This document shows positions 48,652 through 59,393 of a stretch of 64,000 nt of DNA, piece by piece; position 1 is the stretch's first letter, and every line of letters starts with the position of its first letter. Below the pieces are notes generated by a model. That model made no database searches. It was not told the origin of the DNA and worked only from the letters and a program-made list of their open reading frames with translations. Source of the stretch: Gracilaria domingensis (lineage: Eukaryota; Rhodophyta; Florideophyceae; Gracilariales; Gracilariaceae). Location of the stretch: positions 62,001-126,000 of the forward strand of contig VCMS01000032.1 in NCBI GenBank assembly GCA_022539475.1, in the 5' to 3' direction. The translations under genes were made by a program, and so were the position numbers.

Positions 48652-50211
48652 TCACATCGCCATCATCTCCACGTCCCCGTCCCCCTCCTCCCCCTCCTCC
48701 TCCTCCTCCTCCTCCTCCTCCTCCTCACCCTCGTCCCCCGACGAGCTCGACACGCTCGACGTCAGCGCCAGCTTCTTCCGCGCCCGCGACCCCTCCTCCT
48801 CGTCCTCCTCGTCCATCAGCGCCACGCCCGCGGCGCTCGCGCTCCGCGACAGCACCAGCAGCCCCTCCAGCGCGTCGTGAAAGTCCGCCGACTCCGGCGC
48901 CGACGACGCCAGCCGCGTCGCGCGCGCGCCCACCTTCCTCTGCCGGTTGCGCCGCGACGAGCTCAGCTGCCCCTCCTCCTTGGGCACCCACCCCGGGTGC
49001 TGCCTCATCCACGCCTCCAGGTTGCGCCGGCACGGCGCCGCGTTGCCCGAGATGGTGCGCCCGTTGCTCGGGTTCCACACCGTCACGCGCGGCTCGCGCG
49101 GCGCGCGGAACGACCGCTCCAGGAACGCCGCGCCCAGCTCCGACTGCAGCAGCGACGCCGGCGAGCCCTCAATCTCGTACGAGCTCACCGACGCCGGCGA
49201 GCCCACGACGGCCGCCGCCGCCGACGTCGTCGACGACGGCGGCGGCGGCGGCGCCAGCACGCCCGCGTGCAGCGACGACGAGCGCAGCACCGACGGCGTC
49301 AGCTGCGAGTTGTTCTTGGCAATGCCGCGCTTGAGCATGTGGTGCGCGCAGCACAGCATGGTGGCCTCCAGCTTGGGCGCGCCCACCGACGCCAGCACCT
49401 TGTTCCAGCGCTGCGCGTCAATGGCATGCGGCGCACACGACAGCGTGTGACAGTGCTGCCCCAACGTGAACAACGCCTCCTGTAACCTCACAAAGTCATC
49501 AGCCGTCCACGACGCAATGGCGTTCTCGTCACACAGCAGCGCGTCGTCGGCGTGCTTGGTGGAAAGAGCCGCCAGTCGTTTGGCGGCGTCGTCGGCCAGA
49601 AAGGCGGCCACGGGGTAGCAGCACAGCACCGAGAACGAGAGCGCGGCCGCCCTGGCGCGTCGCGCCGCCGATCGACGCTTGGAGGACTTGAGCTCGTCCG
49701 CCTTCTCCTCCCAGCCGGGGTGCGCGCTGAGCCACGCGCCCAGGTTCCTGCGGTACGGCGCGGCGTTGCCGGCCACGGTCTTGCCAGTGAGCGGCTCCCA
49801 CACCGTCACATGCTCGTCATCTGGCGACAGCGCGCCAAACAGCGTGGCCGGGTAGCTGGGCGCGAGGTGCGGCAGCGAGCGCGGCATGGGCACGTGCGGC
49901 GACAAATCCAGCGCGGCGCGCTGCGACGCTGGTGGCGGCGCGGCGGGCGGCGACGAGGCGCGACGCGCCGCCGCCACGGCTCCGCGCGGGCGCGGGATGG
50001 CGACGGGCGCGGCGGGCCTGAACGAGCGTTGCATGGCGACGGGCGACGACGGCGAGGACAAGAAGGGCGACGACGGCGGCACGTTGTTGATGGGCAGCAC
50101 GGTGGTGTTGGGCGCGAGCGCGGCGTGCGGCGGCAGCGGCGCGCTGAAGGCGGGCGCGGAGGACGGGAGGGACGGCGGCGGCGACTTGAGGGCGGCGGCG
50201 GGCACGGACAT
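48652..50211 (-). CDS. protein with duplicated Trp-rich module and acidic tail
   Basis: A 519-aa ORF from the ATG at 50211. Two copies of one module occur at about 135-167 and 376-408. Both read V-T-V-W-x-P-x-x-G-[KR]-T-[VI]-[AS]-G-N-A-A-P-x-R-R-N-L-x-x-W-[LM]-x-x-H-P-G-W. Each is followed by a Lys/Arg/Ser patch. The N-terminal 130 residues are Pro/Ser/Ala-rich. The middle (about 170-260) is helical with ADDFVRLQEALFTLGQH. The C-terminus is acidic, with a poly-Glu run encoded by (cct)n. I do not recognise the family by name. Basic patches, low complexity and an acidic tail suggest a nuclear regulator (inference). Confidence 0.7.
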   Translation of the reverse strand: MSVPAAALKSPPPSLPSSAPAFSAPLPPHAALAPNTTVLPINNVPPSSPFLSSPSSPVAMQRSFRPAAPVAIPRPRGAVAAARRASSPPAAPPPASQRAALDLSPHVPMPRSLPHLAPSYPATLFGALSPDDEHVTVWEPLTGKTVAGNAAPYRRNLGAWLSAHPGWEEKADELKSSKRRSAARRARAAALSFSVLCCYPVAAFLADDAAKRLAALSTKHADDALLCDENAIASWTADDFVRLQEALFTLGQHCHTLSCAPHAIDAQRWNKVLASVGAPKLEATMLCCAHHMLKRGIAKNNSQLTPSVLRSSSLHAGVLAPPPPPSSTTSAAAAVVGSPASVSSYEIEGSPASLLQSELGAAFLERSFRAPREPRVTVWNPSNGRTISGNAAPCRRNLEAWMRQHPGWVPKEEGQLSSSRRNRQRKVGARATRLASSAPESADFHDALEGLLVLSRSASAAGVALMDEEDEEEGSRARKKLALTSSVSSSSGDEGEEEEEEEEEEEGEEGDGDVEMMAM

Positions 50212-51160
50212 GGGAGTGGAGGGAGCGGTGGCGCGGACAGCGAGGACACGGGGGGGCGGGGTAGTGCGCGGTGAGTGGGCGCGGGGGCGTGGTAGCGGTG
50301 GAGGTGGTGGGGTTGGTGGTGGTAGTGGAGGTGGTGGTGGTGGTGGTGGCGGCGGCGGTGGCGGGGGTGGGGAAGGTGGTGGCGGTGGGGGGGTGGAGGA
50401 GGGGGGGGGGAGGGCGGGCGGCGGACGCCGGCGGGGGAGACGAGGGTATTTGGGGGGGTGCGGGCGCGGGCGGCGCGGGCGGCGTGGCGGGGGGGTGGCG
50501 GTGGCCAATGCACGAGGCGAGCGGGCGGAGCGAGCGCGCGCGCGTGCGCGCGAGCGCGTGCGCGCGTGTGTGGGTCTGAGGTTGCGTATTTTTGAGCGCA
50601 TTGGAAGGGGGGGGCGCGCGCGCGCGCGCGCGCGCGCGCGCGCGCGGTCGGTCGGGTGCGGGCGCGGCGCGCGCGCGCGCGCGGGGGGGGCGCGGCGCGG
50701 CGCGCGGTGCGCGGTGCGCGGTGCGCGCGCGCGGCACCGATGGGCGCGCGGCGCGCGCCGGCGCGCGCACGCGCGCGCGCGCGCTCGCGCGCGTGGGACG
50801 CGACGGGTGGGGGCGCGCGCGCGCGCGCGCGAGCGGCGCGCGGGCGGGCGGCGCGCGCGTCGTGGCGGCGCCAATGGGCGCGCGCGCGCGTGCGGCGCGC
50901 GCGCGCCGGCGCGCGCTTACGTGTGCGCGCGACGCGGCGCGTCGGCCGCCGCCAAGATACAGCGCGCCACGCGCCGCCGCCGCCGCGCGCAGTTGTTGCC
51001 GCTCGGGCTGGCGCCGCAGCCTGCCGCCGCCCGCCGGCGCGCGCGTTTGCTGCCGCTCGGGCTGGCGCCGCCGCCGCCGCCGCCACCGCTGCGCTCATTT
51101 GTTGCCGCTCAGGCTGGCGCCGATGCCGCCGCCGACGCCGCCGCCGACGCCGCCGCCAGC
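50212..51160. other. GC-rich intergenic with (GGT)n and alternating CG tracts
   Basis: About 950 nt between two minus-strand genes, rich in ggt/ggc repeats (50280-50420) and long cg dinucleotide alternations (about 50613-50648 and 50815-50832). All ORFs here are low-complexity. It contains the promoter of the gene at 48652 and the 3' end of B56. The alternating CG tracts could adopt Z-DNA. Confidence 0.6.
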
Positions 51161-52456
51161 TCACCCCGCCCCCGCCGCCGCCGCCGCCGCCGCCGCGGCG
51201 CCCCGCCGCCGCTGCGCCAGCCGCGACAGCTGCCGCCACCGCACGTCGCGCTCCGCCGCGCGCCGCCGCTCCTCCGCCGCCGCCTTCTCGTGCTGCGCGC
51301 GGCAGCGCTCGAACAGCTTTGCGTCCATCTCCGCCAGCAGCTGCTGCACGTTGCACGACAGCGACAGCACGTTGGCGTTCCAATGCGACGCCACATTGCG
51401 GCTCAGCGAGCCCAGCACCGCCTCCATCACCTGCTGCCGGTACTGCATCATCAGGCTCACCACGTACTCGTTGTTCCAGTAGAACAGCGCGCGCTCCGCC
51501 ACCTGAAAGTGCGCCGACTCGATGCAGCGCCCAATGCGCCGGAACAGCGGCGTGATCACGCCGCGCATGTCCTCGCCGCGCGCCAGCTCCACCATCTCCT
51601 CCATCTCGTTGAGCATCATCACCTCCTTGCGCGAGTGCGTCGCCGGCCAGTGCTTGAGCACAAAGCTCACAATCTCGCAGCACAGCGCCGGCTCCTTCTC
51701 CGCAAACTGCGTCACGCAAAAGCACAGCTGCACGTGGTACGCCGGCATGCTGGCCGGCAGGTGCAGCGGCAGCAGCGCCTTGCGCAGCAGCTGCTTGTGC
51801 TCCTCCTTGAGCGGCACCGCAAAGCCGTTGATGATGGAGCCCAGGATCTCCAGCAGCTCGCCCACGCCGTGGAAGCGCGCGTTCTCGTACGCCACGCGGT
51901 GGAACACGTTGGTGATGGCGTGCCGGATCGCCGCGCGCAGCGCCATCATCTTGCCGTAGATGCGGTGCAGGATGGTCTTGAGGCAGTCGCGCTCGCGCGC
52001 GTCGCCCGAATTGAACAGCTCCACCAGCCCCACCACGAACGGCTCGGTGATGCACGCGCGCGCCGCCTTGCACTCGCCGTCGGCCGAGATGAGGAAGCGC
52101 CGCAGCAGCTCGTACACAATCTGCAGCTGCGGCCAGTTGGGGTCCAGGAACGGCTCGTCCGCGTCCGGCTCGTACGGCTGCGCCGCGCAGCCGCTGCGCG
52201 TCACGGGCAGCGCGCGCATGATGTTGGCTGAGATCATGCGCATGAACGGCTTGCACGTGGCGTCGTTGAGCGCGTTGCGCTGCGTGCACAGGTACGCGGC
52301 AATGTCCACCAGGAAGCGCTGCTTCACCTCGTTGGACGGCAGGCGCAGCGTGGGCGTGGTCAGGTCGGCTCCGCTCTCGCAGTGGCTGAGCTTGCGGAGG
52401 AACAGCGCGGGGCGCTGTGGCGGCGGAAAGTCGCAGATGGGCGAAAGCAGGTCCAT
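51161..52456 (-). CDS. PP2A regulatory subunit B56 (B')
   Basis: B56 subunits direct the PP2A phosphatase to substrates with an LxxIxE motif, for example at centromeres. The 431-aa protein starts at the ATG at 52456 (MDLLSPICDF), because the longer frame upstream is low-complexity. Family landmarks: FLDPNWPQLQIVYELL, AYHVQLCFCVTQF and HFQVAERALFYWNNEYV. They are joined by HEAT-like helices: DCLKTILHRIYGK, ARFHGVGELLEILGSIING and VITPLFRRIGRCIES. The core B56 fold is complete. The C-terminus ends in an Arg/Ala tract. The 5' UTR holds a purine-rich aggggaga tandem repeat at about 52570-52620. Confidence 0.95.
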   Translation of the reverse strand: MDLLSPICDFPPPQRPALFLRKLSHCESGADLTTPTLRLPSNEVKQRFLVDIAAYLCTQRNALNDATCKPFMRMISANIMRALPVTRSGCAAQPYEPDADEPFLDPNWPQLQIVYELLRRFLISADGECKAARACITEPFVVGLVELFNSGDARERDCLKTILHRIYGKMMALRAAIRHAITNVFHRVAYENARFHGVGELLEILGSIINGFAVPLKEEHKQLLRKALLPLHLPASMPAYHVQLCFCVTQFAEKEPALCCEIVSFVLKHWPATHSRKEVMMLNEMEEMVELARGEDMRGVITPLFRRIGRCIESAHFQVAERALFYWNNEYVVSLMMQYRQQVMEAVLGSLSRNVASHWNANVLSLSCNVQQLLAEMDAKLFERCRAQHEKAAAEERRRAAERDVRWRQLSRLAQRRRGAAAAAAAAAGAG

Positions 52457-52994
52457 GAGGGGGGGCGCACTTGGCGTGCCATGAACGGCGAAGGAAGGGA
52501 GAATGAATGCAAGGTAGGGGGGGGGGGCGGAGGAGGAAGGGAGAGGGAATGAAGTTGGGAAGGGGGGAGGGGAGAAGGAGAGGAGAAGGAAGGGGAGAAG
52601 GAAGGGGAGAAGGAAGGGAGTTTTTTGGGTGGGGGTAGGAGAGGAGCAAGAGGTGGGGGGAGGAGGCAGGCGCGGGGAGGGGGCAGCGGAGGAGGCAGGG
52701 GCGCGTTGCATAGGGGAGCGCGCGTAGAGCAGCAGCGCGCGAGAGCGCGCAGCGCGTCCCGCGGCAGCGGCTGCCACCGCGCAGCCAGCCGCGCTTACAG
52801 CGGCGAAGAGTTGAGGGGCGCGAGCGCGCGCGCGCTCGGCCACGGCGCCCGCCGCCCGCCGCCGCCGTCAATCACCACGCCCGCCGCCCGCCGCCCGCCG
52901 CCCGCCGCCGCCGCCTCTGCCGCCGCCGCCTCTGCCGCCGCCGCGCGCCGCCGCGCGTCATGACCTTGGCCTCCGCCGCGCGCCTCCGCGCATC

Positions 52995-53005
52995 ATGACC
53001 ATGGC

Positions 53006-53074
<69 letters not shown>

Positions 53075-53987
53075 GCGCCGCGTGTTGTCGGTGCAGAGCC
53101 ACGTCACGTCCGGCTACGTGGGCAACCGCGCGGCGGCGTTCCCGCTGCAGCTGCTGGGCTACGACGTCGACGTGCTCAACTCGTGCCAGCTCTCCAACCA
53201 CACGGGCTACCGCCACGGCGCGCCCGGCATCCGCCTCGACGCCGCCGACCTGCGCGCGCTGCTGCACGCGCTGCGCGACAACGGGCTGCTGGCCGCCACC
53301 TCGCACCTGCTCACGGGCTTCATCGCCACGCCGGGCTGCCTGCGCGCCGTCGCCGACGCCGTCGCGCTGCTGCGCGCCGCGCGCCCGCCGCGCGCGCCGC
53401 TCGTCTACGTGTGCGACCCGGTGCTGGGCGATAACGGCAAGCTGTACGTGCCCGAGCCGCTTGTCGATATCTACAAGCGTTGCATCCTGCCGAGCGCCAC
53501 CGTGCTCACGCCCAACGCCTTCGAGCTCTCGCTGCTCGCCGACTGCGCCGTCGCCACCGAGCGCGACGCCTTTGCCGCCTGCGACCTGCTGCACCGCCGC
53601 TACTGCATTCCCACCGTCGTCGTCACGGGCACCCGCTTCGACGCGCGCTCCGACACCGTGTCCGTGCTCGTGTCGCGCCGCGCCGCCCACCCGCACATGC
53701 GCTTCGCCGTCGACACCCCGTACATACACGGCAGCTTCACCGGCACGGGTGACTTGATGACAGCTTTACTGCTAGCCTGGACGGACAGCTTTCCAGACGA
53801 TCCCGTGCGCGCCTGTTGCCATGCCACCGCCTCCGTCTCCGCCGTGCTGGCAAACACCGCCAAAATGCCCAAGCGAGAAGGCCATTGCCCCTTCCCAGAA
53901 CTGCGCCTGGTGCAGAGCCAGCAGCACATTCTCGATCCACCGCTCAGTTTGGTTTCTGTGCGCCACATATCCATCCCACCGTCATGA
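52995..53987 (+). CDS. PDXK: pyridoxal kinase
   Basis: Pyridoxal kinase (EC 2.7.1.35) phosphorylates vitamin B6 vitamers with ATP to form PLP. The 330-aa protein has a start MTMAT followed by about 20 alanines from a (gcc)n run. The ribokinase-like core follows: VLSVQSHVTSGYVGNRAAAF, VDVLNSCQLSNHTGY, VYVCDPVLGDNGKLYVP, TVLTPNAFELSLL and SFTGTGDLMTALLLAW (anion hole/catalytic Asp in GTGD). Without the Ala run the length fits the family. Base composition shifts from very GC-rich to ordinary around 53750, inside the gene. It is divergent from B56. Confidence 0.95.
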
Positions 53988-55394
53988 TCCACCACCTTGC
54001 TACCTACCCCCATCTTTACATAGCTGTAACCTCCATCGCGTTTTTGACAGGTGCTCCCAGGCACAAGCGCCACATCATTCGCTCTTGTCGCGCGCTGTAG
54101 CAAAGTACCGCCTGATATGATCCGGATAAATCATAACCGTTGCTAACGCTACTGCCAATCCCGCGTTTCGAATCGTCGCTCGCGGTCCGACTAAATTGCA
54201 CATACTCTCTCTCTCAAGTCAGTTCTCGCGCCACACTCTCATCATTTGATCGGATTTGCGCAGACACGCGTCGCATCACGTACATGGCAGAGATGGCGCG
54301 GCTGCCAAAACAGCCGCGGAGCTCATAATCACCACGGGATTGCCGTTGACGATGATTCGTTTCACGCCCTGATATGCCTCTGCGCAACATGCATCGTATC
54401 GACGTTGAAACACCATGGTTAGAGGCTGACAATCCATTTTCAACGCTCCGTCTCGATAGCACGAGAAACGACAAGAAGCAAGTGAAGGGGGACTACGTAC
54501 TGTGAATGACGCCCGCAACCGCGTCGTCGGCTGCCTGAAGCTTGTCTTCGTTTAGAGGAGAATGTTTCTAAGAATTCATATTGTAGCAGGCGTAGGCAAT
54601 GGTGAAGATGGTTGTCAGTGTTCGCTTCGAGTTTGTGCGTTACTTGTTGGATGTCTCCCGTACTTTTGCTCCTTCTACGGTGCGATCTAGCACCCCGTGC
54701 GCGCTGTGAATGATGCTGTGCAATGCGGAGCGCGGCTCTTCATTAACTGTGTCCTTGGTGCTCATGGCTTGTGTAGTTACGGCAATGGCAAAGTTTAGAT
54801 GATGCGAACGCTTTCTCTGCGGCGCTGCTTTGCGGGAGCAAACGCCACGGTCGAGTTTTCTCTATGGCGGGGCCGGGCACAAAAGCAACTTTTGCTGCAG
54901 AAAGCTCCGAAATTAATCATTATTTTTGATCGTCTCCAGGTCACTTCGGGCGGACTACGTCCCCGCCAGCGATTTCCTGGAAGCGGAGGGCTACTTCCAG
55001 ATCAAGACTCGAGCGCTTTTGGTATTGCCAAGTTGGCAGCGGCCTGCTTCCCGCGTCTGTACTATAGATAGAGATACCTTGGACCTGCGGCACAGGGCAA
55101 GCGACGAAGGTAAGTGCGAGACTGACTGTTTCTAAATTGGCGTAAAGAGTTCACCGTTGTTGCGCCTTTCCGCCTGGCGTCCGCCACGATACAGTGTTTA
55201 AGTCGTGCTTTCCTTTGCCCTCCGAACAAGCTCCCAGAAACCGCCACCAACTCCCTCACTGCTCCAGCGGCCAACACACCCCTTTTATGTTTCGACCTCC
55301 GCACACATGACACCGACTACCTAGCTGCTGTTTCAGCATAGACTTCAGCTTAAGCACCAACAAAAAAAAGCTCCCGTCAAACTCTCTGGCACAT
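53988..55394. other. intergenic, no gene recognised
   Basis: Short ORFs at 54140-54518 and 54799-55135 overlap in several frames without family features. Composition is back to ordinary. Confidence 0.4.
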
Positions 55395-58094
55395 ATGTCA
55401 GAAATACAACAAGAAGCTATCCGAGTAATTTCTGATGCCATCTCCGGAGCCGATGGCAATCTTCTGCCTGTCATTGACTCTGCCCATGAAAAGTGGCAGG
55501 TTGAGTTACGCGAAGCCAAGTCCACCGCTCGTAAGCTGTTAGCAGAAGTTCTGGAAGAGAGGGAAACCCTTCGCAAGTCCTTAGCATCCGCAGCAGACCT
55601 GTGGCGAACTCTTCAACCTGCTTATCCCTTGGAGAATACCACCGATGGATCTGCCCAACTCCCCGTCTCCTACGTGGACTCATTTCCGGCTAACAGCGCC
55701 CAGCTCGCTGCTGTCAGGGCGCTTCACAATATCTCGCAGACTCTGTTCTGGGCAGAGTTTACCATGGAGGCCCCGCGTGCTTTAGAACGTGCCACCACCT
55801 ATCTTGAAAAGATTCATAGTAATGGTTTGGACAAGGTTGTGAAGGGAAACCCTGCTTTACTGGTTGACGCGCATGCCAACTTAACCGCAGCCGAAAGACT
55901 TCGCGACCTCATTTTACTTGAAAGCCCCGCATCCGCTGAAAACCCAAATCCTACCCAGTGGTTTTTGAAAGCGGTTGAAACACGCAACCTTCTTGAAGAT
56001 ATCGTACTTCGAGGCATTTTTGGAAATGTCTTGCAGCTATCACAGGTCAACCCCTGTATCCTCGTTGCTGGTGCTCGCGTCGTTGAGAGCGAGGAAGCTG
56101 AAGATCAATGGTGGAAGAATCGCATTCAAAAGGGCGGGCTCGAAGAACGTGGCGCAGCTGTTCGTGCGTTTGGAACTCATGATTACAAGAAGCGAGCGCT
56201 GAATGCTATTATAGAATCTTTACAGGTGCAATTTTGGCAGAGAGAACGAGAGCTGCGAACATTCAAAGACAATATGACAACAGACGACAACGAAGTCAAG
56301 CCAAAACATGGCAATGAAATTCATGTGTCAAGCATCTTGGACTGGATTCAGCAACGGCGTTCTGAGACGGAGATCGTGCGACGTTATGTGACTCCCTGTT
56401 TGCCACCCTCATTTGAAGTTTCCCAGCTTTACGAGAGTGAACTTCACCGTCAATTCATGCGGCTTATCAGTCAGCTTCTTCATCTAAACAAAGCTGATGG
56501 TACTATGTTACTTTCTGAAGCGGATCTGATAAAACTAACATCGTGGTATAGCAAGTACAGAAACGAGGTTGACGAACAAGGAGAAACCATAGATAGCTTC
56601 CTCAGCGAAAAGGATCGAAAGCGACTTATATCTGCTTTACAACAACACTGTGCCCACAGGATTACTGCTAGTATCAGCTCCCGACTTTCGCCCGAGGATC
56701 ATATGGATGTTGGACTCGGTGCACGGTCGACTACTGTTTCAAAGCGAGGGCGACTCAAAATATCCAAAAGTGTGTTATGTCGCGACGACTTATCGCAGAT
56801 TGTTATGGATTGCGTCGGAGAGCAGGTGCGAAGAATGTTGGACTTGAAGATGCGAGATTTGGACAAAGCAGTTGCTCAAGTTGTGTCAGAAATATTGCTG
56901 GATTTCCAAACAGAAATACGCCAGGTTATCGCCAATGACAAAATTGATACCGCTGTAGAAGGTGCTTCGTATCTTTGTGCAACCGCAAATCACATGGCCA
57001 AGTGCCTTGGGTTTTCAGAGGAACTTAGGGATTCGTTTATTCCGTTGGGTCTCGACCATCATCGACCGGAAATTGAGGAGAGAATGGAAGCCGTTATTGA
57101 CGGGTTTCGATCAACGGCATCGGTTGCTCTCCATGTTCTCATTGACGGAATGAGACCACTCCTAGAGGTTCATGTGAGCCACCTCTTTGCTCCAAGCACC
57201 GGCACAGAGGTAATATTGGACATGTTGGCCGTTCTCGCTGACTATTTCAAGGAATACAAGGAGGCTCTTCTTGACTACCATTTCGAGTATCTCGCCATCG
57301 AAACTTTAAAACGCGTAGTTGTTTGGTATCTTGTCCCGTTTTTACGCCTGACACATCCACGTCTTGATGAAAGCGTTGCACGGCGATTCACATCCCTTCC
57401 CATATTTGAAGATCAGAATGAAGATCTCGAGGACCTTTCTGAAAATCTAAGCAGGGCGGTCAGCACAAGGCGGAGTGACACTAGTTCGAAGGTCCTCTCA
57501 TCAAGCGTGGGATTAGCCTCAATGAGTGGAGCGGCAGTTCTCGCCCTTGTTGAAAAGGATATCTCAAACATAACTGCGTTCATGGAGAAGCAAGTTCCTC
57601 TCCATCAGAAGAAACAATTGAAACCAGCTTTGGAACCATTGTATGCTATTCAAAGTTTATACAAGTGTGATCCCACAGCTCACGCAATGGCTGAGGCCTT
57701 TCGAGATGCTAAGTTCATGATTGACAGAGCTCTTCGTCCTCTTTGGGCATTGGAATACGGAGCTCACGGTCAGTTTGGTGTAAGAAATGCGGAGAAAATC
57801 TGGGAAACTCGGCACGAGGTGAATCCGTCTTTAATTCTGGAGGCGGCCAGTATGACCAGATGCAACATCGATCGCGTTGAAGCTCAAACCCCAAGTAGAA
57901 TGTCAAGTGTTGATGACGGGCGTATCTGGAGCTCAAGATATAGCGACCCGAATGGCTCATTTTCGGAACGTTTCACTGAAAGACAGAGCGGGTATAATGA
58001 GCATCTGTCATCCTCATCTTTGTTATGGGCACCAAAGTCTTTCAACAGTAGCATTGCTAAGAGGATGTCTACAGAGAGAAATACAGGGAGTTGA
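55395..58094 (+). CDS. exocyst complex subunit Sec6/EXOC3-like
   Basis: Sec6 is a core subunit of the exocyst, which tethers secretory vesicles to the plasma membrane. The 899-aa protein is almost wholly helical and in one exon from the ATG at 55395. Features consistent with Sec6: an N-terminal coiled region (ELREAKSTARKLLAEVLEER), a central EIVRRYVTPCLPPSFEV (compare the RKYVxxxFPPxYEI context), and a C-terminal DMLAVLADYFKEYKEALLDY followed by LAIETLKRVVVWYLVPFLR. The terminal about 80 residues are Ser/Arg-rich. Other CATCHR tethers are the alternative, but Sec6 fits best. The assignment rests on remembered family patterns, not a search. Confidence 0.72.
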   Translation: MSEIQQEAIRVISDAISGADGNLLPVIDSAHEKWQVELREAKSTARKLLAEVLEERETLRKSLASAADLWRTLQPAYPLENTTDGSAQLPVSYVDSFPANSAQLAAVRALHNISQTLFWAEFTMEAPRALERATTYLEKIHSNGLDKVVKGNPALLVDAHANLTAAERLRDLILLESPASAENPNPTQWFLKAVETRNLLEDIVLRGIFGNVLQLSQVNPCILVAGARVVESEEAEDQWWKNRIQKGGLEERGAAVRAFGTHDYKKRALNAIIESLQVQFWQRERELRTFKDNMTTDDNEVKPKHGNEIHVSSILDWIQQRRSETEIVRRYVTPCLPPSFEVSQLYESELHRQFMRLISQLLHLNKADGTMLLSEADLIKLTSWYSKYRNEVDEQGETIDSFLSEKDRKRLISALQQHCAHRITASISSRLSPEDHMDVGLGARSTTVSKRGRLKISKSVLCRDDLSQIVMDCVGEQVRRMLDLKMRDLDKAVAQVVSEILLDFQTEIRQVIANDKIDTAVEGASYLCATANHMAKCLGFSEELRDSFIPLGLDHHRPEIEERMEAVIDGFRSTASVALHVLIDGMRPLLEVHVSHLFAPSTGTEVILDMLAVLADYFKEYKEALLDYHFEYLAIETLKRVVVWYLVPFLRLTHPRLDESVARRFTSLPIFEDQNEDLEDLSENLSRAVSTRRSDTSSKVLSSSVGLASMSGAAVLALVEKDISNITAFMEKQVPLHQKKQLKPALEPLYAIQSLYKCDPTAHAMAEAFRDAKFMIDRALRPLWALEYGAHGQFGVRNAEKIWETRHEVNPSLILEAASMTRCNIDRVEAQTPSRMSSVDDGRIWSSRYSDPNGSFSERFTERQSGYNEHLSSSSLLWAPKSFNSSIAKRMSTERNTGS

Positions 58095-58377
58095 TTTGTA
58101 ACATAGTTGGTACATAGTGTATTTGTTCATCTAACAATGTTCAATAAATACGAAGATCAAGAAGCTTGTGTGCAATCCGTGAATTGCTCAAACGGTAGTG
58201 TTGGCCTTTCAAACCCTTCTTTACTATGGTCCGAAGTTCCCTGTTCCGAAAATGAAAGGGGGTGGTACCAAAGGTACCTATTTATGCGGATAATTCAAGC
58301 CCTTCAGTGGCAGCAACCTTATGGACAGAAACACTTTCCGACTAGCAGGCGTTATGATAAACCATAAGCTTCGTACT

Positions 58378-58385
58378 CTCTCTCT

Positions 58386-58423
<38 letters not shown>
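58378..58423 (+). repeat. (CT)n microsatellite
   Basis: More than 30 nt of ct repeats with one interruption. A second (ct)n run at about 58911-58932 is followed by a similar tail (tttatgg, then taattccg), so the two are related copies. Confidence 0.85.
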
Positions 58424-58425
<2 letters not shown>

Positions 58426-58490
58426 ATGGAACGGTGGGGCTAATTCCGGGTATAAACTACTCATGTAAGCCTAAACTGAAGAATTTTCAG

Positions 58491-59393
58491 GCCCGTACTT
58501 CTGACTGACTGGCTACCGCATAAAATAACGTAGTCATGACTGACTACAAAAATATCGTTATAGTCTAGTCAGATTAGTCATAAGCAATTGGAACCCCGTT
58601 TGATCGTCCCAGGGCATCGAATGCATCGTGAGATGATCTTTATTAGACTCAGAACAAAACATCAATAAAGAAATTATGATTTCAGTCATGAATACTCAAT
58701 GTCAGGAGTCGACGACGGCGATGCTTTTCATTGGAAGAAAGTGCTGTTTCTTTCCCCCGTCCAAAACTTTTTTCTACAATGTGTCATTCTCCTAGACCGG
58801 TAGACTTAGAAAATGCCAAAACACAAAGCAGCGTCACAGGCCAATATCACGGACAAATTAGACAAAGAAAAACCAGCTCATGTTGTACGACGCGCACAAG
58901 AGACGCTGCAGCTCTCTCTCTCTCTCTCTCTCTTTATGGGTATTCTAGCCTAATTCCGACATAGAATATAGCGCTTCTCGTCTAAGAAGAAACGCTGCAG
59001 CTAAACAAGCATGCTCAAAGCGTATTGCCTTTACAAAAACAGAACAAAAAGCCAAGAAGAAAAGCAAGCGTTTCACACAGTATCCACACCAATACCTCTT
59101 TCTGAAGCTTCCGTGCAGCGCAGCTTTGTAAAATCGAAGCGAAGTTTACATTTCGTGTTCTGTGTGCGAATATGTTGGTTCTGCTAAACCTAATATGTCT
59201 ACTTCGAACAAAATTGCAAACTACATTAACAAGCATAAGAATGTCTTCTAACAACTTTTGAATCTATATCTGTCCGGTTTTCTTGCCATTTTTCTTTGGT
59301 GACTACTTGATGACTACTCCTGACTGACTTCGAACAAAAACATATGACTTTTGACTTTGTACTTTGCAAAAGTAGTCAGTCAGAAATACGGGT
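58491..59393. mobile_element. candidate non-autonomous transposon with inverted ends
   Basis: The left end at 58491-58510 (cccgtacttctgactgact) is nearly the reverse complement of 59375-59393, with one mismatch in 19. agtagtca-type iterons lie inside the right end (59290-59385). The 0.9-kb interior has no ORF with transposase features. Target-site duplications were not obvious. A third end occurs at 232-350. Confidence 0.5.

Noticed and set aside
49806-52871. 1021-codon minus-strand ORF and 781-codon plus-strand ORF
   Set aside because: These are GC-rich shadow frames over B56 and the duplicated-module gene; the real frames show the conserved motifs.
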